Positions 22,159-35,184 of a stretch of 64,000 nucleotides of DNA are shown here, piece after piece (within the stretch, counting starts at the first letter, position 1; each line of letters opens with the position of its first letter). The translations under genes were made by a program, and so were the position numbers. The notes beneath the pieces are model-generated. The model ran no database searches and was not told the DNA's origin. It saw nothing but the letters and a program-made list of their open reading frames with translations. Source of the DNA: Acanthochlamys bracteata (taxonomy: Eukaryota > Streptophyta > Magnoliopsida > Pandanales > Velloziaceae); the NCBI GenBank assembly GCA_019914995.1, contig CM034143.1, positions 6,239,501 through 6,303,500 on the forward strand, read 5' to 3'.

Positions 22159-25100
22159 ATGCCGGGAAGATCAATTTATGACCACCAGATGGATCCTGAT
22201 CAGGAGGTGAGTGTATGTTACCCTGTTTCCATTGCCATCTTAGGAATATTGGTTCTAGAATTGCGTATATGATTGACTTTGTTCTCTAGCCCCATTGAAA
22301 TATGCCAATCCTTGGTTGAGGTTGTCTGGAACTTTACTTGACCTCCACAAACTTAAATACCGGCTTTCTAGAGCTTACAAGTTAGTTATGTTTGCCCTGT
22401 ATTTCAATGGGACACATCATTCATACTTTCAATGTAAATGTTTTGTTTAAATTATTTATAGACTTGTTATGTTGTTCTATTAGGATGCCTTGAAGCATTT
22501 GGCCTCCGTAGATCTTATTGAACTGTGCAATGAAGCAAAGATAGAGCACTGCCGGGCAACAAGAGATCTGAGCAGTTGTCGGCGCGATGTACATCACGTC
22601 TTAGTTTCATGTGGACACGCCTCTTTATGTACAGAATGTAGTCAGCGAGTTGATGTGTGCCCCATATGTAGAACATCTTTACCGAAAACAGGAAACAGAA
22701 TCCGTCTTCGTCTTTATGACAAGTGCGTTGAAGCAGGCCTTATTCCTAAGAACTACAGTGGCAGCTTTCAAGAAAATAAAGATAATAGTGCACATCTGAT
22801 GAATGATATTCAGCGTCTTTATGCTCTGTTTGATGCTGCTTTAGGAAACAATCTAGTTTCTTTGATATGTCACTGTATCCTCTCTAAGGTTTTCTTGATG
22901 AGATGCCTATGCTTAAAAAAAATTAAGTCTATGCATCTGTTTTGTGCATTTACTGTTGATTTCTAGTATTTTCCTTAACAAGCAATTAGATGTAACGGAC
23001 GTTTGTATGGATGAGAGTGCTGTGTCCAGCGATCCTGTTATTGCATTCTTACTGGATGAAGTGGTCGTCAAAGACTGGTGCAAGCGGGCTTTTAAGAGTA
23101 TTATCTATGAGCTCCAGCTGATATGTATCCTTTTAAGTGATAGGAAATATTAAATTTAAGCTTTATATGTCTGCTTTGCTATGACATGCTTATGGTGTGT
23201 GCCTTGACATTGATCTAGATAACCTTGCAGAAGAAGCTATGATGTCAAAGTTGCCTGTGATTCAAAAGTTATCTGTGCAGTTGTCTGGCATATCTAATGT
23301 TCTGGACGTTATGGATTCTTCTTTTAGAGATGCTTTTTCAGCTCAGCTTCATGATCTGCATGAACTCTTGGAGGACACACATAAAGTAAAGCAGGTTTGT
23401 TCTCATTACCAGCACGAATATGCTGATTTGATATCTCTGCACTACTTAACACAAGCTGTTAATTCATGTTCGTTATTGTTCTTTGGAAGTTAGTACTTAA
23501 TACAAGCTGTTTTTCATGTGGTATCATTGCACTACTTAATACAAGCTGTTCTTGTTGATAGTACCGCACTACTTAAGACAAGCTGTTGTTCATGTTCAAT
23601 CTTATGCATCTTTATCTAAGGTCTTACTGTAAAGTTCTTAAGGCAATTAAATTAAATAGTATGTTCATGAGGTTGTTGGTTAAGCATTTACAGTACTTCT
23701 TATAGGTCACATGAACATACGTGACTGCCTAGTCAGTTCACCATATTTTACTTCTTGCTGCTCTCTGATTAACTTAAGCAAGTAATCTCTTCTCCAACTT
23801 CTTTGCTTGGGTGCTTGCTACAGCATATTTTACATCCGTTTTGCTTTTGAAAATGTGAATTACTGGGTTGGAGACCCATCTAACTTATCATGTTTAGCTA
23901 ATGAAAGTTTCAAACAATTTTGTTTTGGTTCCATTTGACCATGCTGGGATTAATTCTTGAAATTTTCCACATGCTGTTATCTCTGCTCTCTGGATGTACC
24001 AATATAAAAGTTGATTTATCTAATCTTACAATATAATGGGCATATTTACTCAATTATTTGTTGAAGCTTTACTTGTGCTAGATTATTGAGTGCTTAACTT
24101 CAAGACAATGAGCTTTTGTTTCTTTTCATTGTGATTGTTAAGATGTTTCTTTACCAACTGACTTGACCTTTTTTCAAGCAATTGGAAGTCCTTACATTTC
24201 TCTCACCCCTTTGATTTTAGCATTTGGATGTCATGTCCTGGTGCATTCAACATCAATTTCTTAAGGATATCCCAACACGTCATGACAATCATGATTCATG
24301 GAATTTAACTGTCCGTGAGAGGAAGTCCGCTGCTGTTAAGCGATCATGGCCTGAGTGGGGCAGTAAACAATCAGAGACTTGCAGTTTGTCTAAGTCCAAA
24401 CTTTTCATAGAGGAAGCATTGGAAAATCTTGGAATAGAAGACAGTTATATCCACAGAAGCAAGGATGGGATGGATATTTTGTGCTTGCAGGATAATAGTT
24501 CACCGATACTTTTCCAGTCCACAGTATTTAGTCTTGACAGGAATGCTAAAGAAGGTTGCTATCCTTTTGAAAACCTGCGGGCTGCAGTTGATGTACTGTT
24601 TCTACATGGAACATCTGACACTGTGGTGGCTAAACGGGCAATAGTATCCTTGCAATTGTTATTTTACAATTAAAATTACTAGTGTGTAACTAGATAGCTG
24701 CATCTTCTTTTCCTTAATTTACCCGCAGTTTCTGTATTATCTTTTTGATAGATATTGGACAAAGCCTGACCTGGAGTGGAGATACGTCATCGATAGTTTC
24801 GCTGCGTGTTTTAGTATAGCCCGGAATGCAGTTCTTGAATCATTGTCATTTTATTTGTTAGATGATCATACGGATGAGGCTTTACAGGTAAATTTCCTTT
24901 ATGTTTCATTTTATAAGGTGATTATTTTGTCAATTGGCATGCATATGCCTCACAGCTTGATACATAGGTTTTGTTTGCCTGGAGGGAGTTATGGTAACCT
25001 TTTGTAAACCAGCTATATTTAGGTTCAAGGAATATGCCACGTTTAACTACCCGTTAAGGTTCAATATTCTTGCAGCGCTTGTTCATTTAATCCTAAATGG

Positions 25101-27990
25101 TCGTGTTTTGGTAGTTGTCAACATAAAGATAAAATGACAACCAGAGAGGTACAGCAATCGAATTTCCAACTTACAGTTCTCCACTGAACGAGAGCGACTA
25201 GAGGGATCTACTAGCATAGTGACATTTCTAGAGTTACATGCATTATTATACAGAAGTTGCCAAGAACCTATGTACTTGTCTACCCAGACATATGAAAGAT
25301 AGGTTCACTCCTGATGTTCTTTGAGGTTATTATGCAATGTAAGATGCCATTCTATATTTATGTGCCTTCAAGATCTGTATGTTAAATTACTTGTTATTTT
25401 CCAGTAACTTTAAGACCTCTTAATATGTATGCTTTTGTTTACAGATATTATATGAAGAACAGTCTTATTGTTTCTCTAACAAACTCCTCCACTAGCTCCT
25501 AAATTCAAACCAAGAGATCAGAAACTAACCTGAAAGTTGTTAGCGTTGTTCAGCTTTTCTGAACCCAAAATCAGGATGCATGTTCAAGTAGCCTAGTGAA
25601 TTTTGTTTTAGTATGAAGTATTTGAAGATTGAGTTTTTGAACATTTTGGGCTAAGGCTGTTGCACTGTAGGAAGCCAGTTGTCTTCTTCCACAAATTGCT
25701 GCTCCAGAAACACATCCAAGGATAGCTCAAGTTCTATTGGAGCGCCATTGTCCTGATACGGCTTTAAATGTTTTACGATGTAGTGGACGGGATTGCCCAT
25801 ATGCTTTTGCAAGTTCTGCAGATGGGAGTTTGCAACATATCTCTATTGGTGAAGCTGTAACAGCTGTTAGAGTTAGAATTGAGTGTGGACTCCTTACAGA
25901 AGCCTTTATGTATCTGAGGATGCATTGCTTTAAGTACAAGGAAGAAATAGCAAAAACTAGAATTTCGTTTACATCTGATAATTTAGAAGTTGACTCTTGG
26001 ATTTCTCATGTTGAGATCTTGGTTACGGAAGTCTGTTATCTCTGTATTAGAAGAAATCTGGTGGATAGAATGATAGAGTTGCCATGGAATTCTCCAGAAG
26101 AGAAGTATATTCACAAATGCCTTTTTGACCATGCCTGTCTTGAACCTTCTTCAACAGTTGGCAGTCTTCTCGTTGTATATTATCTTCAGGTATTTGTCTT
26201 TCACCCTGAAACTTGACATGCACATTGAAGAAATCTAGTAGTCATGATTCACTTGCAGGTTTTACTTTTGTATTGTATTCTGGATAAATTTATTTTCTTG
26301 GAAAATGTCATACTTCATTTTAATTGCACTGAATCCAGTAATTGTTGCAATAGTAGATCTAGGCCATTTTTAAGAAAATGGCAGTATCAGTAGTGTGTTT
26401 TGGTGTTTAAAAGAAATGATGAACTACAGTAATATCTATCAGTAAATTCTATTCATTGTCTGCGGAAAGTGAGTGTCCCTTGTTTCAGACAGCTGAAGCA
26501 CATAGAATCAAAGACTTCGTCATAGTCTTACCTTTCAAGAAAAGAATCTGCTGATTCCTAGGGACTTGTGAAAGATTGCAAAATTGTTGTTTTTATATTT
26601 TTAATAACATTTCCTTTGCATTGTATCAACATTCATTGTAAACATGCGAGCATGCAGACGGCTGATTGCCTTTGTGTGTTTGTCCTTTTTGTACAAAAGA
26701 CTCCCAGTCCTTTGTTATATATTTATTAACATTTTCTTATGATCTCAGCGTTACCGATATGGTGAAGCATATCAAGTTGATCGCAATCTTCGGAACTTGG
26801 AAGAGAGCTTTATGGAGGCTGCCGATGAGGAAACCGTACTACGGATAAGATCAATAACTAACTGGAGATCTGAGTTGGTGGTAAGTTCTACTTAACGCCC
26901 ATCTATTCACCATCTTCTCCTTCCTTGCCTTACTCCTAGCAGTCTGCATCCATCTAGAAGTTTGTCAAAGATTAAGGGTGGTGAGATTGGTCAAATTTGT
27001 TGTAGTACAGGAGTTTGTGACTTTAAAGTAAAGTATTTCCTATAGCATGATTTATTTCTACAATATCTTTGGCATTTGAGTCAATTATATCTTCAGAAGT
27101 TCTTTTGGTTCATTATTTGCCTGGTCATTTTAGTTGTTTGTGTTATGACGGTAGATTTGCTTCTTTTGACAGTGTTCTCTATCTTATCCCTCTCTGAGGT
27201 GCAGTTCATGTTTATATGATTCTGATCCTTTTTTATCTTTATTACAGGACAAATGCCTTCAGTTACTTCCAGATGCAGAGCGAGAAAAGGTTGTTTCAGG
27301 CCTTATACCCAATATTGATGATCTGCATTTCTCTGATCATGGCGTGCCTCCTGAAGTAGTTTTACCTACTCGACCATCGACGAATACACCTTTTTCATTG
27401 CCATCAGTCATGCTGCAAAGAAGCATATCTTCTTCTGTTCCAAGGAAGGACATCCCACAAGCGAATAACAAGGCAAATAGCCCTATCAGTAGCACGTCTT
27501 TGGTGTCTAGGAACAGTACTCTATCTATGAACCGAAAGCTACATACTTCTCTTCGAGAACCTAGCAGGATGAAAAGTCCTGGTGCTGGTGCCACATCTTC
27601 TTCTATCCTCTTTAATGGAGGCGATTCATCTCCTAGTGGGGGTTTTATCAGGAATCCAAGTAATCAAGGTAATATCAGACAGAAGTTCCAGGAGGAGGTA
27701 GCAGCAAACCTATCAAGCAGGACTTGGAATCATTATCAATCACAAGGTAAATATGACTACCCAGAATTGGAGCTTGATGATGAGATGTCACAGATGGAGA
27801 ATTACTTTACTTCTGCATCAGAACTTGCTTCTCAAGATCAGGATGTGCAGTGGCATTCTAATGCAAATTATGGAATTGTCAGAAAGTCTTCTAAGTCAAT
27901 GAGCCAATCATTGACAGAAAAACAGAATCAAGAGGATCAAAGTTTGATAAATGTTTACACAGGGGAAACAAAAATTGACTCTTCTGGGAG

Positions 27991-28040
<50 letters not shown>

Positions 28041-28275
28041 GAAATATCATAACTATTATAGCATTTCTTGGCTGATTTGGTTGCACTAATCATTGTTGTA
28101 AATTCACTCTGGTTCTGGTACGAAGTTGAAGAGGTTTCATTAAACTTGTTAATTAGTTAACAATTGTTACACTGGCAATCTTAAATCTATGTTGTTTGGC
28201 TGTAGCTGTAATGGGAGTGAACCAGTTCACTATACGAACATGCATGCTGGGCAAAGATGGAGGACTGATGAATGA
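22159..28275 (+). CDS. HOS1: E3 ubiquitin ligase HOS1
   Basis: Ten coding exons in phase, 931 aa: 22159-22206, 22484-22874, 22990-23124, 23219-23394, 24221-24643, 24729-24887, 25671-26189, 26749-26880, 27248-27990, 28206-28275. The N-terminal variant RING includes C59-x-H61, C65xxC68 and C75xxC78 (SCGHASLCTEC...VCPIC). The ELYS-like central region has VSSDPVIAFLLDEVVVKDW, PFENLRAAVDVLFLHG, FYLLDDHTDEALQ and RRNLVDRMIELPWN. HOS1 ubiquitinates ICE1, associates with the nuclear pore and affects mRNA export, cold signalling, flowering and thermal responses. Length is close to the Arabidopsis protein (about 927 aa). The protein stops at GQRWRTDE, whereas the Arabidopsis protein continues with an acidic then basic tail. 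The last intron opens with a long CT repeat. Confidence 0.94.
23439..23587 (+). repeat. Four-copy minisatellite in a HOS1 intron
   Basis: The unit GCACTACTTAATACAAGCTG (then TT) occurs at 23439-23460, 23492-23511 (truncated 5'), 23529-23550 and 23566-23587, with one or two mismatches. It lies in the 826-bp intron after the exon ending at 23394. Confidence 0.8.
27996..28036 (+). repeat. (CT)n microsatellite beside a splice donor
   Basis: About 20 CT units begin five bases after the GT of the last HOS1 intron (donor GTAAGT at 27991). Slippage here would change intron length, and the pyrimidine tract is at the 5' rather than the 3' end of the intron. Confidence 0.9.
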
Positions 28276-31200
28276 TGTACCAGCAATCTGGCAATCGTAC
28301 TCTCTATACTCGAAAAAATACTTGACCTTCTCGATGGACTTGTCACGAAATGAGATCATACGGATGCTGCTCTTGGGAAGCCTATTGCAACCTTCTTCGA
28401 TTCAAGCTCGTGGCATTTGAAAATTGACCGACACTTGTGAGACCTTGCTGCAAGGGCTTTCAAATTTTACCAAAAGTTGATATGCTCCAAAGTATGCAAA
28501 CTTGGAGATCAGGATTGTTGGAAATGTTCGTGTGCATTTCCTGTATGTCTGCATACATCTCCTAAAGACAAGTATGACGATAGATTAGATTGCTGCTAAG
28601 GGAAAGCGTTTGCTGAATCAATCGTAACTTTGTAATGACAAACAGCAGTAAAGCTCGGATTCTTATTATTACAGATTGAAAAATTCTGTGCACTAAATGT
28701 TTAGGTATATTTGTAGGGTTGCTGGTAAATCTATGAACAAAGATAACAGAAGCAAGCTGGAAGGAATAGGGCCAAACTGCAAGCACAAGTTATCCTAAAG
28801 AATGAGAAATGGAACTATGGAAGGTAATGGGTTCGAAAGAAACAGGTTTCTGTTATCTATTAAGTGTTTTGTATCTTTGAATGAATGAAAGATTCCATTT
28901 CATTGATTTTCTTTCTCTTTTCAGATAATTTTTTTATATTCATTTTTTTATATTTATTTTAATAATTCTAAAAAATTTATTTTTTATGGACTCATTTCCG
29001 TACAATAAACGTGCACTTGATTGCTGTATTACACTTGCAGCAGTACATTTATTTACTTAGAATTTTGCATGAAAGTTTAATAAACAAATAAACAAACAAA
29101 AACTAAAAAACTCTTCAATCTTTGAAATTTATTCACATTTTTTTGGTGGTCCATTACAAAATTTGGACCACTGTTATTCAATGGTTCAATCCAAATGATT
29201 TTTGTTGGTTTCTTTTATTCTAATCTATTCGGGAATCCTAACTCTCTCTCTCTCTATCACCATATTTTGGGGAGTTTTTTTCTTCAATTTTTTATTTTAT
29301 ATTTTTAATAAAAATTTTTAATTATTTTATAAAATTATTTTTTTATTAGTTATTTTTATTAATTTTTTAAAATAAAAAAACTAGAATTTTCTTTTTAAAA
29401 ATTTTTAAAATATTTTTTTTGAAAAACTTTTTTCAATAAGTACTCTCAGACATCCCATACATATATATATATATATCAATTTTAATTCAATTTCAATGCA
29501 TGTTATATAATCTAAAATATGTTTTGTAGTAAAAAAAAAAAGAGAGAGAGAAAAGCCTGGTTGTCAAGTTGTTATGCAAAACACAATGCATCTGTCCAGG
29601 AAATTCTTTAGTTGATTGATAATTTTTGCAGCTAGAACAATGAAATCTTCATTATTATATATTTGATGTAAATTATGAGCAATTGAATGAGATATAATAA
29701 TTCAGGTAATAACTTAAATTTGAAGTTAAACCTTATCTAAATGGCGGTATGGAAGTATTTTCTAACTCATTTTCATTTAATTTTTTATTTAACTTTTCAT
29801 AATAAAATTTTTATAATATTCTACATAATTTTTAAAATTCAAAAAAATAAAAAATTTTACGTTGTAGTATTTTATTTTTATTATTTTTTTAGTTTGAAAA
29901 AGTAAAATTTATTTCTAAAAAATCATCAAAATATTTCTTAATTCAGAAATATTATTTTTCAGAAGCAATTCAAACATCTTTCTAAACGACGATATAGAAA
30001 TGTTTTTCAACTCATTTTTTATTTCACTTCTCGTAATAAAAGTTTTTGTAATATTTTACATTTTAAAATGTTAAAAATATAAAAAAATTATTTCGTAAGA
30101 TCTTATTATTATTTATTATTATTATTTTTAAAATTAAAAAAGTAAGAATCATTTTTTAAATATTATCAAACTATTTTTTTATTTAAAAAAAACTATTTTT
30201 CAGAAGTAATTTCAAACATTTTTTTAAAAAACACACTTTACTTTTGAGAACAAAGATTCTCAAAAAACACCAAAATTGAATGACTACAAGGTAGCTCCAA
30301 CTTCACCTTGAAGCAAAGATAAACTCTTGATTGGTAATGATTTTCCCCTTTTATGATTATTATTGGCTCTCATGCTAAGGTAAAAGTTTTTTGCTTCACT
30401 TATGTTAACATCTTTACTAGTATACTTCTCGCTAAATCTTGCCAGTTTCCATTTGATTTTAGGTTAATGTGCCAGTGCTTCAATAATCAAACCTTCATTC
30501 CACAAGGCACTAAACAAGTACATAGCCAACCAAAAACATGAACTAACATCACCTAGTACAGCAACGACAACAACAACCAATATGACGAAGTGACTTTCTA
30601 AAAAGTGACTTATTAGAAACGAAATTTTTTTAAAATAAGTTGCTAAAAATAAATTAGTACGAAAATATAGAAAGTCATCCGAAAGTGACTTTTATCATAA
30701 AAAAAATGACTTCGTAAATTAGAAGGAATACACCTGAAGTCTTGATTGGGATTCTTTTTTTTTGAATGAATGAATTAACAGTAAGGGAAAATAATGTTGA
30801 TATGAATCGAATGGTAAAGAATGGAAAGGCATCAATAGATAGTGATATTCAACCTTCCATGTCTGTCCTTACTATGAAGGACATAAACAGAACAGAACAA
30901 CCAGCTGAAAAACAACAAGCTTTCATTTGCTAGTGAGTGAAACCCTCCTCTTCTCTTCCTTTGAGATTAAAAACCAGCACTGCAAAAGCTTTGCAGAAGT
31001 AGCAGTAGTAGGATAATAAGTTTTTTGCTGGTAGTCAAAAAGGAGTAGTTGAAACAGTTTGATCGTAGTCAATAGGATAATAAGTTAATAGTAGCAAGAA
31101 CTGGATTAGATCTCAAAGAACAAATGCAAATAGATGAATGAATCCAGCTTGTGTAAACAACCAAAGCATTAGACTGACTTGAAAATCACATAACAACTTT

Positions 31201-31794
31201 TCAAAGTAGTTTCCAGCTCAGAGGTAGGTGAAAAAAATATAAAGAAGATGCCAAGTATCTTTTCAAATTTTTTGTCTTCACAGACAAAGAAAAGGCATCC
31301 CACCCACCTAATGCCTCCATCAATCATTTACACATGAATAGTTCACAGCAATGAAATTAAAATTAATACAGAATCTTGTAATCACTACCGCAAACACACT
31401 GATTGAATCAGAATTAGTATTATTGGGATTATATTGAAACATAATTCACTTGAGCATAACAGCCTACAGATAGGAATTTAGTATTAGCATTACATTATAG
31501 ACAACAACACGATGCACAGTCCGCTCGTTTTCCCGGTACATCTCACAATTGGTGTTACTAAATTGTTAACACCATAGGATGCGTTCAGTCTAATTGAACG
31601 ATGAATGGACGCTTTGTAGAGGATTCTCCAAAGAATCAGTCACCAAAAAAAGGAAGGTGAAGGAAAAGAATGGGATAAAAAGAGCCCCAGAGCTAGAGAT
31701 TGTCAGTCGAATTTTAGTTCCATGCTAATTTTAATGCCACAGATCAATTCTGTACATTATGTCATTCATCTTTACTCTGTATTAGCTGTCAGAA
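28276..31794. other. Intergenic region with HOS1 and bHLH 3' UTRs and repeats
   Basis: 28276 to about 28890 is likely HOS1 3' UTR. 28920-30240 is AT-rich with family B-like blocks and the tandem duplication at 29736-30233. A short TA run lies at 29460-29476. From about 31300 to 31794 the sequence is more balanced and probably includes bHLH 3' UTR. The ORF at 30353-30541 has no recognisable domain and is not called. Confidence 0.5.
29736..30233. repeat. Tandem duplication of a 245-bp AT-rich unit
   Basis: Unit 1 (29736-29980) and unit 2 (29981-30233) share order throughout: a GGCGGTATGGAAGTATTTT / GACGATATAGAAATGTTTT start, CAACTCATTTT, TAATAAAATTTTTRTAATATT, and a TTTCAGAAGYAAT...CAAACAT end. 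Divergence is moderate. It resembles a head-to-tail pair of MITE-like elements and is non-coding. Confidence 0.7.
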
Positions 31795-33940
31795 CTATGA
31801 AAGTTCAAGCTTCGTATGACCTGTAGGCAGCTGGCCTGCAAGAAATTAAGTTCTGCTTGAGTTTTCTTTATAACAAAGGAAGCATGCACACTGAAGAAAA
31901 TGATACAACGCTGGTAAGAATAGCATCAACTTACCAATGTTTTGAGAGGACAAGGAAATATCCTGATTTTGCCCATAGCCCATCTGAACAAAACTCTGGA
32001 GGTCACTTTCCATGAAAGATCCATGCTGGAGAAACAGTTGGTAATTTAGTATCATTCATTAGTTATTCATAGCAGTATGAGCATTCCCGAGTCAAAGAGT
32101 AGTTATCACCTGAGATGCAGACTCTGGAAAGCCCTCCAATGATGCGAGCTGCATGCTTAAACATCGAGGAAGAGCAAAGCCTAATTGGTTCACTGAGCAT
32201 TGGCTTTCTACCACAGTAGCCTCACCGGTACGGACAGGTGCTCCTTGTTGGAGTTGAAAGGGATATTGAAAACGTGGTGCATTTGGTGTTTCCAGTAATT
32301 GCATAGGATTTGATACAGGCCCACATGCTTGATTTATCTAATGAGGAAGAGATGCATAAAAACCATCAGCAAAATGGAATTTCAAACTAAATTTAGTATT
32401 TGTATGACCTCTGGACCAAGTATTTGAACTTACATCTTTCATGTGAAGATTTTCCATGCTAAAGTCTACATGCGGATTCAAAGTGGCCAGCTTCATCGAG
32501 AGGAACTACAACACAGTAATATCATATGGCATAACTACAGCGCTGAGAGAAACACAAGATTAGCCAATTGTTTTATCACTTTTTCAGTAATATTTGTACC
32601 TCAACTTGTCGCTGCAGTGACTGAACATAATTTATGATCTCATCAAGCATGACAGCTTTGCCAATTATCTACAACATTGTTTTTCATATAAGTTAGATTC
32701 TCCAGCAATGAAGATAACACCAAAATTGTGCGCAAAAAATGGATTGTAGGAAGCAAAGCACACACCTTATTGCAACCAGGCACAAGATCTTGCAGTAACT
32801 TCATCCGTTCACTGATCTTCTCTCTCCTTACCTAAAAGAAACAGCAATTAATTCTCATAATAATTCAGATCAAGGAGAAATTTGTAACTTTCAATACAAG
32901 AAAATTCTCAAACTCTCACCCTCTCAGCAAGGCTGTGCCGATCAGTAGCCTGGCCTCTTCTAGCCCTGACATGAATGTAATCCTGCTTAGGAGTCTCAGG
33001 GGGCTTTGCATCACTCTCTTTTCCTTTCTTCTGCCCGCCATTCTGCTCTGTCTTCGCCTCACCAGCATTCTTCGCATTATTACCACCATCCGCAGCTCGA
33101 GACCTCTTCATGTTCAAGTTATCATCCTCTTCCATCTATCAAACAACAACAGAAACCAAATAAGCACACATCAAACACATAAAGCAAGTAGTTTTGCACC
33201 TGAATCACACTAATCTATACCTTGGCATTTTCTTTAACGGTAGCAGAAGAACCAAATTCTTTTCCTTTGCCCTTGGCATTTGCCTTCCTCTTCCTTGCAT
33301 TGCCTTCTCCTGCCGATCCAGGATCAGAAACCGACGATTCTTCGGGCATGCTGCTTAATTCTTCCTCCGCAGGCGTTGATGGCCTCGTTCCAATCCCTTC
33401 CCTAGCTTGAAACTCATTTGAAACTCCGGCTCGGAGCGAACGGCTACTCGAAACCCTCGAAAGCTTTCCAGGTTCCAACAAACTCCCATAATTCCCACTC
33501 CCAGTGAAGCAAGAAAGCCTCGCCGCCCTCTCAGCGAATCCCGGGTCAGGGGGAACCGGCATCAAAGAGGTTCCGGGCGTTACGAAATTCTCCATTCCAG
33601 AAAACGAAGAACTAAAAAGATTCAACTTAGGTGGTGAATTCATCGGCGTAGCATAACAAGAAGCTGAATTCGAGTTATTATTATGATTAGTCTCCGAGCT
33701 ACAGATCGTCCCCAACCGACCTATGAGTTCACGAATCGCGAAATTATCGACGGCGGCAGCGGCAGCGGAGGCAGCAGGATTGTTTTTGTCAGAAGTTGGA
33801 GAAGAAACCAAAGAGCTTAGAGCTGATTCAAAATGAGCACTGTGGTTACCAGAGTGATCCCAACTAGTCGCTGGAGAAGACCAGTTGACGGCTGCTGAGG
33901 GCGGCAGAGCTCCGGCGAGAAAGAATCGATCTTTGTCCAT
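31795..33940 (-). CDS. bHLH transcription factor, bHLH49/62/78 type
   Basis: Eight exons in phase, 500 aa: 33940-33221, 33135-32920, 32831-32766, 32668-32600, 32505-32434, 32337-32110, 32025-31935, 31835-31795. The N-terminal half is Ser-rich with the conserved [14 protein letters not shown] block and a basic [12 protein letters not shown] stretch that could be a nuclear localisation signal. The bHLH is [20 protein letters not shown]: [19 protein letters not shown], then helix 1 ([13 protein letters not shown]), loop GCNKIIGKA, and helix 2 ([20 protein letters not shown]). The basic-region H-E-R residues that read CANNTG/G-box sites are present. This is subfamily XII, which includes CIB-like and bHLH49/62/78/74 proteins acting in light- or brassinosteroid-linked growth control; the exact orthologue is uncertain. 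A TATA box lies near 34086-34093. Confidence 0.92.
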
Positions 33941-34084
33941 TCTTTGAGTGATTTTGGGAAGGAAAACAATGGAAAGATTGGATTTTGTTGAGTGGATTTC
34001 GTTTGGGTTCTGGTGTTTGAGAAGTGAAAAGTGTTTGTGCTGTTTGCGAAGGAAAGGGGAAAGAAACAAACAAATGGGAAAGGG

Positions 34085-34094
34085 GAATATATAG
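34085..34094 (-). promoter_or_regulatory. TATA box of the bHLH gene
   Basis: CTATATATTC on the minus strand, about 150 bases upstream of the ATG at 33940. No upstream ATG is seen on the minus strand between it and the start codon. Confidence 0.5.
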
Positions 34095-34909
34095 ACAAGG
34101 TGGAGGAAAAACAAAATAAAAAAGTGATGTGAGTTTTTTTTTTAGAATTTATTTATTTAAATGCAAAGTGAATTTAGTAAAAATAAATTCAAAAAAACTT
34201 GCTGAGAAAAAATTAAATAAAATTAAATCTGAGGCAATAATAAACTAAATAAAATAATATAGAATTTTTAATAAAAATATAGTTAAATGTGAACGAAAAA
34301 GTGAAACTAAAATATGAATTTCTACCATTAGTAAGTTTGACTGAATATTGCAGAAATTATAATTTGGGTGACAGCATAAAACCACCCAGCATAAATAATT
34401 AAATATAAAATTTAATAACAAAGTGTTTGGAAATGGATTAGTTACCATTGACCCTATCAATCAGTTGCTGGAATTATTAATAATATCTCTTAGTGTTTGT
34501 TTATATCTTTTACATTAATTAATGTTTTAATTAATTAAAAACTTATAACGGCATCGAGTCAAGATCTAACCACCGCCGTCCGGTTGGGTCTGTCTCTGAC
34601 CCGACCCACCGGAACCGGCACCGCCAACTCTCTTATCTGCTCTACCGCACAGTTCACAAATTTAATTTATGTTGTAAATTCATATTTATTATTATTATTG
34701 GGGGTTCAATGTTGGGATTTAATATTAAATTAAATTCAAATTATTTTAAAATTTGACGTAAATAATAAAAAAATTTATATTTTTTAAAAATTTATTAAAA
34801 ATTAAAAAAATATAAGAAATTTCTCATAATAAAAAAATCAAACAGTATTTTTTATTTTATAAATATTTATTTAATTATTTTAAATTTAAAACTTTGTTTT
34901 TAAATTAAA

Positions 34910-35184
34910 GCAAGTCTTTAAATATTAAGTAATTAAATTTAAGAAAAATTATAAAAAAATTAGAATTTTTTAAAAAATAAAATAAAAGTAAAATTCAGTA
35001 TTTATTTTTTAATATTGAAAATTAGAAAATATAATTATATTAAAAAATATATAAATAAAAAAATTGAAATTAAAATTTAATATATATAAATATAATTTTA
35101 AATTTTTTATATAAATAAAATATATAAATTATTCAAATTTAAAATTTAATTAAAAAAATAAAATTAAGTACGTTGGAAACACTC
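34910..35184 (+). mobile_element. MITE-like element, family C copy 2
   Basis: About 275 bp. It follows the same order as 36645-36932: AAGTAAAATTCAGTATTT, an ATATTGAAAA segment, GAAATTAAAATTT, TATATAAATTATTCAAATTT, and a terminal GGAAACAC. Its right end (GTTGGAAACACTC) resembles the inverted end of the other copies. It is non-coding. Confidence 0.5.

Noticed and set aside
23395..24220. Long HOS1 intron searched for an extra exon
   Set aside because: The exons at 23219-23394 and 24221-24643 join in phase to a conserved KQHLDVMSWCI sequence, leaving no missing segment.
30353..30541. 62-aa plus-strand ORF in the intergenic region
   Set aside because: No recognisable domain, no splice or promoter support.
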